DNA from: Chara braunii
Lineage: Eukaryota; Streptophyta; Charophyceae; Charales; Characeae
Reading direction: 5' to 3'
NCBI GenBank assembly: GCA_003427395.1
Contig: BFEA01000343.1
Location: 609,067-631,601, forward strand
DNA: 22,535 bases
The notes beneath the pieces are model-generated. The model was not told the DNA's origin, made no database searches, and saw only the letters and a program-made list of their open reading frames with translations. This document shows positions 8,326 to 17,600 of the stretch, piece by piece (the first letter of the stretch is position 1; each line of letters begins with the position of its first letter). Both the position numbers and the translations under genes were made by a program.

Positions 8326-8748
8326 ATCCTTATAAGATCTTTGCAGATCAGAAATATCTTCGGAACCGCTTAACGCACGCGCGACCAGGAGAGGGCGCTA
8401 GCTTGTGCCACGTCACGGGCTGACGTGGAGAGTGAGCTGATTCGTGGTAGTGATGTTGCAAATTGCCATTTCCAACGCCGCATACCGTGAATTCCGCGGA
8501 CACTGTCTATTGTCTACAGTGGCCATACTCGCTGTACACGACCGTCAGAGATTCAGACCTCTGAAGGGGACAGGCGGAGAAAGCCTTTAAAAAGGGTCAA
8601 AGTGCGGATCGAGTGGCAGTCATCTCAACATAAGTCGTTGCTTATCTCAACATGGCTTGGAAAGGGATGACGGGAAGACGTTCCTCATGAAGCTGCTTGC
8701 ATGCATTCTAAAATACAGGATCATCTATAGCTTGGAGTTAGTCACCAG
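8326..8748. other. Gene-free stretch with promoter-like signals
   Basis: Apart from the motif pair at 8408-8428 and the TATA-like sequence near 8587, I see no coding region, RNA or repeat boundary. It could be an ancient LTR or host promoter; no evidence decides. Confidence 0.4.
8408..8428. promoter_or_regulatory. Perfect inverted pair of TGACGTGG (bZIP-type) motifs
   Basis: CCACGTCA and TGACGTGG form perfect 8-bp inverted arms around CGGGC. TGACGTGG has the ACGT core bound by plant bZIP factors. A TATA-like TTTAAAAAG lies at about 8587 and an ATG in the context CAACATGGCT at about 8653, but that frame closes after 12 codons. Promoter function is therefore only suggested. Confidence 0.35.
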
Positions 8749-9366
8749 CATCATCTGAGCCCAGGGCATCCGCGGAGTATTTGTCATCTCCAGCGGAGGA
8801 TGAGTCAATCCCCCAGGGGGATGTTCAATATATCCATTCAAAAGTAAATAGTCATTGTAGGTGTGCGTTATGCACAAATTATTGGAGGCCAGAGGAGTAG
8901 TAGTCAGCAATAGCCATCGCCCGAGTAGAGGGGTTGGTTCGCTCGCTGGAGGTGTTTATTTTTAGTTCTCATCATCTGAGCCCAGGGCATCCACGAAATA
9001 TTTGTCATCTCCACCGGAGGAGGAGTCAATTCCCCAGGGGGATGTTCAATATATCCATCCAGAAGTAAACAGTCATTGTAGGTGTCATTGTAGGTGTGCG
9101 TTACGCACAAATTATTGGAGGCCTGAGGAGTAGCAGTCAGCAATAGCCATCGCTCGAGGATTGGGGTTGGTTCGCTCGCTGGAGGTGTTTATTTTTAGTT
9201 CTCTGGTCAAGAAGGGGGATGTTCAATCTATCCATCCAAAAGTAAAATGTCATTGTAGGCGTACGTTACGCACAAAATTTTGGAGGCCTGAGGAGTAGTA
9301 GTCAGCATTAGCCATCGCCCGAGTAGTGGGGTTTGGTTCGCTCGCTGGAGGTGTTTATTTTTCTCG
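8749..9366. repeat. 221-bp tandem repeat, two full and one partial copy
   Basis: Copies start at 8749 and 8970 with CATCATCTGAGCCCAGGGCA and share GGGGGATGTTCAATATATCC, GTCATTGTAGGTGTGCGTTA and GGTTCGCTCGCTGGAGGTGT. Copy two has an extra 12-bp GTAGGTGTCATT duplication. Copy three (about 9203-9366) lacks the first part, which is replaced by CTGGTCAAGAAGG. A variant of that phrase reappears at 9363. Open frames on the minus strand are short and repeat with the unit; I do not call them genes. Confidence 0.9.
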
Positions 9367-9416
9367 GGTCAAGAAGGTGGAAAACAGGGCAGTCGGGGAG
9401 ACAGCTCAAACGCTAA

Positions 9417-9545
9417 CCAGGAACGCCGGCTGAGACACAACCACGAACGCTGGCTGAGACACAACCACGAACGCTGGCTGAGACACAACCACGAACGCTG
9501 GCTGAGACACACGCTCATCGAACGCTGGCTGAGACACACGCTCTT
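9417..9545. repeat. 24-bp minisatellite
   Basis: The unit GAACGCTGGCTGAGACACAA plus CCAC starts at 9421, 9445, 9469 and 9493, followed by a 27-bp variant at 9520 (ACGCTCATC spacer). Because 24 is a multiple of three it also yields an 8-residue repeat (SQRSWLCL) in the minus frame, with no other sign of coding. Confidence 0.92.
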
Positions 9546-10018
9546 CGTCTCAACGCTACTCCCTGAATGACGTGGTAAGCGCATCGCTTCCTCTCCAGTT
9601 TTTATCCCCCTCCTCCTTTTGATTTTTCCCCATTTTTTCGGCCCAGCCAGGCCCTGCTGAATTGGACCACCAGCAACGTTGTAATCATCAAATCCATTAA
9701 AATCGGATAAATTGATCAGTCAAACAGTCAACCATCAATCCAATAACAAGTTAATTATTCACTCTCCCCAACAATCCTCATTACTCCACCATTGTCGTGT
9801 TTTGGTATGATGATGTCTCAGTGGTGATACTGGCAAGAGATAGTGTGTGTCTGCAATTGATATACGAGCCCCCCATGCCTCTCCACTTCAGCGCCCTCAA
9901 GTGGCACCCCTGTACGAGCATTGTGCCCGCCTCACATTTTCGTCTACTCCCTCGGTACAGCCCCTTGTACAACCTCGCAATTACATTCCATTTACCCCAA
10001 CCCTAATTCCATCTCATT
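9546..10018. other. Gene-free stretch upstream of the LINE
   Basis: Pyrimidine-rich at 9594-9640, then AT-rich with several ATCAAT-like words up to about 9790. The LINE's 5' untranslated region may begin anywhere here. I found no convincing element boundary or target-site duplication. Confidence 0.4.
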
Positions 10019-10285
10019 CAGGCGCTGTCCTGTTACTTCCCTACCTCTAGTTTCCACGTTGTTTCTCTCGGTCTCTTCCACTCCCCCCCTCACCTCTTCC
10101 CTCTTTCAGGCGCTGTCCTATTACTGTCCTACCTCTAGTTTCCACGTTGACCCTCTCCGTCTCTTCCACACCCCCCCTCACCTCTTCCCCCATTCCACTC
10201 AGGCGCTGTCCTGTAACAGCCCTACCTCTTCTTCCCTCACCGATTCTCTCGGTCTCTACCACTCCCCCCCCTCACCTCCTCCCCA
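10019..10285 (+). promoter_or_regulatory. LINE 5' tandem monomers (about 90 bp, three copies)
   Basis: CAGGCGCTGTCCT occurs at 10019, 10107 and 10200. Each is followed by CCTACCTCT, a TCTC-GTCTCT-CCAC phrase and a C run with CTCACCTC. Units of 88-93 bp stand directly upstream of the first LINE ATG (10396). Tandem 5'UTR monomers act as promoters in some animal L1 families; here that role is inferred from position only. Confidence 0.65.
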
Positions 10286-10395
10286 ACCCTGTGTTCTCCA
10301 CACTGGTGGGAGACCATCCATCACACACTAACTAATGCTAATATTGACCTATCTCGGCCTCGCTGTCAGTCCCTCACCCTTCAGTCAACATCAGA

Positions 10396-11400
10396 ATGTT
10401 CAAAATGACGGCAAAGAGAGTGAAAGGACAAGACTCCCTCTTGTTCTATCAGGGGGCAATGAGACACAACCTGTTTAGACAGCTGGGGGCGATTCCTTAC
10501 GCCAGACCCACTCCGCCCCACCAAACGCAGCAAAGGCAAAAGTCTGTTAGCGGTCAAAACGGCAATATATGGAAATCTAAGAACGCAGCAAAATGGTTGT
10601 CTCAGACACTCCCCCCGAACCCACAACAATGTTCTCCCTCTCACCACACACATCAATCTCAGTTCCCTCCCCTAGGGAATCAAGGGAGACAACTATCATC
10701 TTCTCAGGGCGAGATTAGGGAGGCAACCCCTTTGCAACAGGGTGCTCACCCTCCCCCTCACCCTTTCCACCCAGATCACAACCAACCACAGGATCACTCC
10801 CCCTACCCAGAACTCAATCCGCCACATGCCCATGCACCGCAGAGGACCGCGGTAGAACAACGCGTGGGGAACATGACTGGGAAAGAAACAAACATGGAGG
10901 AAAAGGAAATGAGTGAGGGGGAACAGGACGAGATTCTCACCGAGGAAGAAAAATGGTGGGAACAATTCACGAAAAATAAAGGAACTGTCCACGACAAATC
11001 TGAGAACTCCAAATCCTCCTCAGAGGGAACGTGGGCACAAAGGGTCAGGACGACGCTTCAGGATAAGACGCTCAATGTCAGCAGGCCCGCTCTAGACCTC
11101 CCAGGTGCGCCTGCTGAAGAGCTCAAGATTCCCCTCCGGAATCTCTCCTCGGCAAGAGCCTACTTCCTCACCCTTTTTCTCCAACCCTCAGAACAGAAAG
11201 TAATTGAACAAGAGGGGAGAAAAACATTAATGAAATCCTACCCGGCAGAGAAACTCCCTCACAGAGACTCTATCTACATGAAGCATGCAAGCAACTGGAT
11301 TTTTTATAATGAGGGAGCCAACAGATCCACTAATGATAAGATAAAATGGATCTGTAAGAGACTGGAGCAAATGAAGGAGAGCACGGAAGTAGTCACATAA
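10396..11400 (+). pseudogene. LINE ORF1, N-terminal segment
   Basis: A 334-codon stretch beginning MFKMTAKRVKGQDSLLF. Residues about 40-155 are rich in Pro, His, Gln and Asn (for example PPPHPFHPDHNQPQDHSPYP). Residues about 165-200 are acidic (EEKEMSEGEQDEILTEEEKWW). The end (residues about 250-330) looks globular and lysine-rich. I recognise no family domain in it. It ends at a TAA at 11398 beyond which the same frame stays open into the DUF4283-like segment, so the stop probably divides one original ORF1. The first ATG is chosen because it lies just after the 5' monomers and gives the longest frame; a second ATG is at 10405. Confidence 0.7.
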
Positions 11401-12243
11401 TTTTTCCTAATCCAGCCCATCTCCCCTACTATTTTCACAGTCCTGTGTTTGTTTGAGAACGATAAAAAAACAATTGATAGCTGGAAAAAATTGTTCTGGG
11501 GCACGTCACAAGTAAGAATCTACCCGTGGACACCAAAAAAGATTAGTCCGGAGGAAAGAAGAGAACAGTTAATGAAATATTTTTATTGGGTGGAACTGAG
11601 GCATATTCCAATAGAGGTTCAAGCTAGTTTCGTGCACGATTTTGGACAACAGTTCAAAATTGTCGACTTCATCGACCCGCTCCCGCCACATGTGGCTAAG
11701 AGAGATGATTACTTGATGCTCGCTTTGGATCTGCAAAAGGAACAACCGTTTTCACTCGACGATATAATTCCTTACAAGTTGGGTGGAAGAATATATCAAA
11801 TTCACACAGCTCACAAATTCAGACCTTGGTGTTTTAAATGTAAAGCGTATGGTCATTTGAATACAGAATTTGTCTGCCCCATGCACCCCCAGCATGCAAT
11901 GACCACAAAGTACAGATTGAACAAGGACCCACAACGGCCCCACCGGTGGACTCCAGGGGTACCAGGGCACGAGGGGTGGGTTTATAGTGACGAAGCTAAC
12001 TTTGTGGGAGCAACAGTTGGTTGGTACTGGTACTGGGAAGGGAGAAACGATCATTGCAAAACTTTGCGCCCCCTGGCGGAATGGGTGCCACAGCACCTAA
12101 AGCACCAAAATCCACAACATCAATCCCACCAACCCCCCTTCGGTAATCAGGGGAAGCAAGGCAATCACAGCAATCACAGCAATTCGAAGAACCAAAATCA
12201 GAATAGGCAAGGTCACCCAAATCAAGGGAGTCTGGAACTTTAA
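11401..12243 (+). pseudogene. LINE ORF1, DUF4283-like and zinc-knuckle segment
   Basis: This is the gag-like nucleic-acid-binding part of plant LINE ORF1. Homology-like sequence appears to begin before the first usable start codon near 11449: IFTVLCLFENDKKTIDSW leads into VRIYPWTPKK and YFYWVELRHIPIEV, the order seen in DUF4283 proteins (a hydrophobic strand, then a PW-P core, then a V-L-x-IP segment). A zinc knuckle follows at 11830-11877: C-F-K-C-KAYG-H-LNTEFV-C, spacing CX2CX4HX6C, longer by two than the usual CX4HX4C. The C-terminal 60 residues are Gln/Asn/His-rich. The domain assignment is from pattern only. It shares its frame with the segments before and after, separated by single TAA codons at 11398 and 12241. 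Confidence 0.75.
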
Positions 12244-13062
12244 AACCATCAATGTCAATCGGACCAGTCAGACCAGATGTCACAAGGTAATGGTGACACG
12301 CCCACGGGACACAGTAGGTCCCTGGGTCCGACTCCGGATTTTTATTTATATAAGAAAGTGCAGGCCAGCAATCTTGAATGGAAAGAAGTCCGGAGGAAGT
12401 CTCAAAGTGAAATAACCACAACAATCACATCTGACACATCACAACCGTCACAACAACCACATCTGCATCAACAACAACGACAACAACAACAATTACAAGT
12501 CCATCGAACACAGTCTGCACACCAGCAGTTGGACAAATCTGCTCAACAGGGAGATCTGCCTCCTGCTTCAGAAGTAGTCTTGCATCTCCCAAATGAGGTT
12601 GACACTTCTGATCCATCGCAGGGGATGAGAGGGGAAGGAGATTACATAGACTGTTTGGAAATAGACCAGTTAATAGAAGCATTCTCTCCTGTGATGATGG
12701 ACGTGGAAACAACCCCAGTAGCGCCTGCGTCGTTTGCTGTAATGGGGGTCAACACAGAGGGATTGGATTCATTGACAGAACTGCAGTCCAGTCTGCACAG
12801 GATGGTAATGTGGATCATAGCAAATATAAAGTTCAAATTTGCTGCCAATCCAGGGATAGACTGGTCGCAGATCCAGCGGCAAATCTCCTCTCTTCTTGTG
12901 CACAGCGATAGCCTGAAAACAATACTACAATTTGGGCCCCCACCAAATTCAGACTGGCCCGAAATGTGTGATAAACTCCTCCACAAGGTTTTAGAAAAGG
13001 TATCCTTTGCAAGGCACCTCGCACAGCCAGATGATCTAAGCCTGATCCTGATTAACGGTTAA
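12244..13062 (+). pseudogene. LINE ORF1, Gln-rich and helical segment
   Basis: Continues in the frame of the preceding segment after the TAA at 12241. From the ATG at 12277 it encodes 261 codons. Residues 50-90 are Ser/Thr/Gln-rich with QQQRQQQQLQ. Residues about 125-260 are more globular, with predicted helical character (LIEAFSPVMMDVE, LQSSLHRMVMWIIANIKFKF, LLHKVLEKVSFARHL). I recognise no family. It ends with TAA at 13060, after which the frame again stays open. Confidence 0.6.
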
Positions 13063-13380
13063 GGACAAATAGATCAAGACACCACTATGGAGACCAGGAT
13101 CACGAGAGGAGCCAGGAGAATAAAAGAATTGGCAAGGAGGAAATTTGCACACACGAAGCTCGAAACCACAATCCATAATAATGATAAACGATATAAACTG
13201 CCATCGCAGAACAAATACAAGGCCCTCTCAGCGAAGCCGAAGAGAGTAGAACACCATAAAAAGGTGCTGCGAAAATTGGTCCTCACTCCCAGGAAACCAG
13301 CTGTTCCCATAAAGCAACGACTACAAAAAGAAAGAACCAAAAAAAGAAAAAAGAAAAAAAACACACCACCTCACTCTCTT
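13063..13380 (+). pseudogene. LINE ORF1, basic segment
   Basis: Same frame as 10396-13062. From the ATG at 13087 it is strikingly basic: GARRIKELARRKFAHTK, then KALSAKPKRVEHHKKVLRKL and ERTKKRKKKK, as expected for an RNA-binding or nuclear-localising segment. The frame stays open to 13548. However, the repeat at 13413-13555 is conserved in the frame of the next segment, so the true reading probably changes frame in the A-rich run at about 13325-13365. Confidence 0.55.
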
Positions 13381-14267
13381 TGTACAACAGGATCCAATCC
13401 GCCACCGGGGCCCAGCATGCTACTTCCCATATCGGGCGGGATCATACTCAAGCTACGAGTCTGCAGGCACTGTTCACCACGGACCAAACGCTGGTTTCAG
13501 GTCCGAACGCTCTCGAGCCCCCAGCTCAAGGGGAGGAGAGAACACTGATTGGGCTACAAGACTTAAGGCCGAGCCAGGAGGAGGGAACCACCAACACTGT
13601 CTTAGTCCCCCAACTGCAAAAGGACACCCCAACAGATGTGGGGAGCCCGATATCAGACGACCAGCACGCCACTTCCCATAATGGGTTGGATCATACTCAA
13701 GCTATGGGTCTGCAGGTACTGTTCAGGAGGGACGAAATGATGGTTTCAGGCCCGAACGCTCTCCAGCCCCCTGCTCAAGAGGAGGAGAGAATACTGATTG
13801 GGGACGCCCCAGCAGATGTGGGGAGCCTGATATCAGACGACGAAACCACCAGCACAGCCTTAGTTCCCCGACAACAAAAGAACATCCCAGCAGTTGAGGA
13901 ATGCCTGAGAACAGATGTCCAAAGCCCAGACCAAACACATACGAAAGTCGTTGAGAGTTTCTCCCCGATAACCGGTGAGAAAAAAATTCTTCAGATAGGA
14001 TCGACCCAAGTATATCCAGGGAGTCGGAGGTCCTCACTACTGGAAGAGGTTGATCTCACGCTTCCTCACCAGGAATACAGCATCGAGAGGGAAGGAAGGT
14101 CGGACTTTGATATGGGCACTAACGCTGGTGATGCAAATGAGGACACAATTGACCTCACACAGGAGCAATACAAGCCACCAGCAAAAGACAAAAACTCAGA
14201 TTTCATCTCTCCCGGTCAGCATTCCAGCACCCCTTGTCTAAATCAGGAACAGTTCTTCTCCCAGTAA
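13380..14267 (+). pseudogene. LINE ORF1, repeated acidic segment
   Basis: A 295-codon open frame, acidic and low in hydrophobic residues. It contains an internal duplication: QHATSHIGRDHTQATSLQAL / SGPNALEPPAQGEERTLIG and QHATSHNGLDHTQAMGLQVL / SGPNALQPPAQEEERILIG, 83 residues apart. A second piece (T-x-LVP-x-QQK and DVGSxISDD) is repeated as well. I recognise no domain; it looks like a disordered linker. It ends at 14267, overlapping the next segment, which continues in another frame, so a frameshift near 14240-14265 is likely. Confidence 0.6.
13413..13801 (+). repeat. Internal duplication in LINE ORF1 (249-bp offset)
   Basis: 13413-13555 and 13662-13801 share CAGCA-GC-ACTTCCCATA, GATCATACTCAAGCTA, TCTGCAGG-ACTGTTCA and CCGAACGCTCTC. 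The offset of 249 is a multiple of three, so the frame is kept. A further pair at 13587 and 13845 is 258 apart, also in frame. Confidence 0.85.
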
Positions 14268-14668
14268 GGCTCAAAAACGGGGAATGGGAAGCAGGGCTCT
14301 CGGTAACTCTCCCCTCTCATTATGGGGAGATAACCTTGCAAGGAACTCACACATCCTTATTGCGATCAGAAATATTTAAAATCATAAAGCTTCAATTCCC
14401 CGTCGGAGCCTGGATCTCCCCCATGTTGCCTGCAGGGCCAGAGAGAATAGCAGATCGTGATATCTTTATTAAATTCAGACTGACTGAGACACCCTACCTA
14501 AAATGGATGAATGTGGAAGCAATCAAAGACCTACAAATGCTCAAAATTAAATCTAGTCAGTTCTGGTATGAGGAAGACATTACTAACTTACTTCTCCGAC
14601 TACTGCGGAGGGCGACTCTTGAGAAAGGGAGTATTCTGGACACGGTTAACTGGGAAGAAATATTATAA
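14234..14668 (+). pseudogene. LINE ORF1, last segment before ORF2
   Basis: Open frame of about 144 codons with a folded-protein look: LPVRLKNGEWEAGLSVTLPS, LLRSEIFKIIKLQFPVGAWI, RDIFIKFRLTETPYLKWMNV, LLLRLLRRATLEKGSILDTV. No ATG opens it (it could be read from TTG at 14234), so it is best read as the continuation of the preceding frame after a shift. I recognise no family. Its TAA (14666-14668) is followed after one base by the ATG of ORF2. Confidence 0.6.
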
Positions 14669-14669
14669 A

Positions 14670-17600
14670 ATGGATAGTAAATCAGGGGACATTAATTTAA
14701 TCGACCTCCTCTACAACAAAGACAAAAACTGGAAACTCATCAAACGGAGTGCGAACTTAGACCTTAGAACCTTGAACGTAAATGGTCTAGCGACTGCTAA
14801 GATCCCCAAACGCCAAGCCATTTCGGAGCTCATCAAAGGGGTAGGGGGCAGGGAGTGGCCCGACGTGATATGCATCCAAGAGACACATCTAATGGACACG
14901 CCGACTCATAACCACATACACAAACAATTCTGGCCCCACACAACCTTCCGGGCCCATGCTACAAAGCCTGGCAGCGCGGGGGTTGCAATATGGATCCCTC
15001 CAGACTCCAAAGTTGAAATACTAAACTGGGAAGCGGACCAGGAGGAAGGAAGATGGATATACATATTGGCGATGCTAGAACTAGAAGTGGTTAGTATACT
15101 GAATGTATACGGGCCTAATGACGTCGGAGAAGGCAAGGTTTTCTTTGACTCTCTCCTTCCGCACCTCCCAATTGGTATCCCTGTCATAATGGCGAGAGAT
15201 TTCAACGCAGCTCCGGACCGAAATTTTGATAGATGGAACATACCCATGCCGTGCCCAGGCTATATTGAAGAGGATGAACAAATCATATCTGATCTGTGCA
15301 CGTCATTTAACCTTTTTGACTCATTTAGAAGACTAAATCCATCCACAAAGGCCTTCTCCTGCTTCACCAAGAGACATTCAAATAAACCCACCAAATCTAG
15401 AATAGACCTCATCCTAGTCTCGGAAGATCTTCAGGGAGGCCTCCAATTCGCGAGTGTCTTCCCTATAAGCCTTTTCCCAGGCCTAGATCATGCAATGTGT
15501 ATGGCGGTCTTCTCTTTCCGTAAGAAATCGGATCAAGGTAAGGGGTTCTACAAACTCAACACTTCCCATCTGAACGATCAGGACTTTTTACAATACCTTA
15601 AAGATGTGTGGGAGTTTTGGAGGCAGAAAAAAAAACTCATTCAAAACGACATCACATGGTTCAACAACGACCTAGTTTTTCTAGGACGTAAATGCAATGA
15701 ATATTCAAGAGCCCTGGCAAAATTAAGACATCAAAAGGAAATAGAAATTCAACAAAGAATTCAAATCCTTCAAAAAACGGAATTGGTTCCACAGAACCAA
15801 GAGGACCTTGTAGCAATATCTACTGAGATTCAGTCACTAGAAGATCAATTACTAAAGTATATGGAGTATAGATGGCAGGGCGTCAGAATTCGAGGCAAAC
15901 TGAAGAAACACCAACTAGAAGATAAATTACTAAAGTATATGGAGTATAGATGGCAGGGCGTCAAAATTCGAGGCAAACTGAAGAAACACCAAATGGAAGG
16001 TGACATGGACGCCCGGATCTTTGCCATGGCCAGAGCCAGAACTGACAGAACTACAATAGAAGCCTTAATTAACCCGTTCAATAACGATGAACCATTGGCC
16101 ATCTCAACAGCGGCCAGTATGAAGCTAGCAAGGGATTTTTACAAGGACCTCTTTACTTCAAAAAATTCCTCGATTCCCCGAGCAGAAAAAGAGAGACAAA
16201 TCAATGAATTCCTAATCCCCTTGAAGAAATCAATCATCGAAGCCCAAAAGGAGATACTAGACAGGCCGCTAACAAAGGACGAAATTTGGAAGGCCCTAAT
16301 CCTAATGGAAGATGATAAGACGCCAGGGATTGACGGTCTCCCAAAAGAATTTTGGGAATCCATGTGGGGAACACTCTCTCAAGACCTAATGGAGTTTTAC
16401 CAAGTGGTCTGGGAGGCGGGTGATATGGGAGAAATAGTCAGTCAAGGAATTCTCACTCTCCTTTACAAGAAAGGGGACAAAATGAACATTCATAATTACC
16501 GCCCCATCACACTCCTCACTGTAGTGTATAAATTGGTAGCCAAAGCACTAGTAGATAGAATGCTTTATATCATAGGGGATATCATCCACCCATCACAAAC
16601 AGGATTCATCTCAGGGCGTAATATTCAAGATAACATCCTTCTAATAAATGAACTTATTAAAATCACACGCCAGTCTAAACACAATGCAGCTTTTATCTTC
16701 ATAGATTTTGAAAAAGCCTATGATCATGTAGACTGACTTTTTCTGGACAAATGCTTGGAGAAAATGAACTTTGGCCCGAATTTTAGAAGATGGATCACTA
16801 TCATGCATCATAACGCAACCACGAGTGTCATGGTAAATGGTAGTATAACACCCCCAATAGAACTTCAGAGATCGGTTATGCAGGGAGACCTTCTATCACC
16901 ATTCCTAGTCATAATTATAATGGAGGCTTTAGCGGCAAACCTCAAACACCATAAAGACATCCGGAAAACTCAAGTGTCATCTATACTGGAAGAGGCAATC
17001 CCCATATGCTCCCTCTTTGCAGACGACCTCTCCTTGATGGTAGACGCACACATGAGAACATGCAAGTGATACAGGAATTAATGGATAGATTTTGTGTAAT
17101 AGCAGACATGAAAGTTAACTGGGGAGGCAAAACTCTAGGATGGTGGATTCATCACCAGGGTGTCAGGCCCCCAGAGGAGCCTAAAATCAAATGGCTGCCC
17201 CTTGACAAGCCAATAAGAGTGCTCGGCATCTCGCTGGCTGTGAATGAGAAACCAAAAATTAATGACGAGATTATATTCCAACGTGCTTAGTCCAAACTGG
17301 AATTCTGGAAGAATAAACACACATCCATAATGGGCAGAGCCTTAGTAATCAATAACGTAATCCTTGCTTCCATTTGGTATAAATCTGCAATTTGGGCCCT
17401 TGACGGTAAATGGACAAAATCTCTTCATCAACAACTTAGAGCTTTCTTGTGGAGAGGGAACCATGAATTTAAGAATGTAATTAGTAGAGTAGCCTGGTCC
17501 TCAGTTATCCAACCAAAGTCAAAAGGAGGGTTGGGCATTATTGATCCAACACTTCAGGTCATGGCACTCTCAATCCAATGGGTCAAGAGGTTACTATTTA

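Noticed and set aside
8326-9380. LTR retrotransposon ends
   Set aside because: No matching LTR pair, primer-binding site, gag-pol or integrase was seen. The direct repeats here are tandem.
9417-9545. CRISPR array
   Set aside because: Direct 24-bp repeats without spacers, in a eukaryotic repeat-rich setting.
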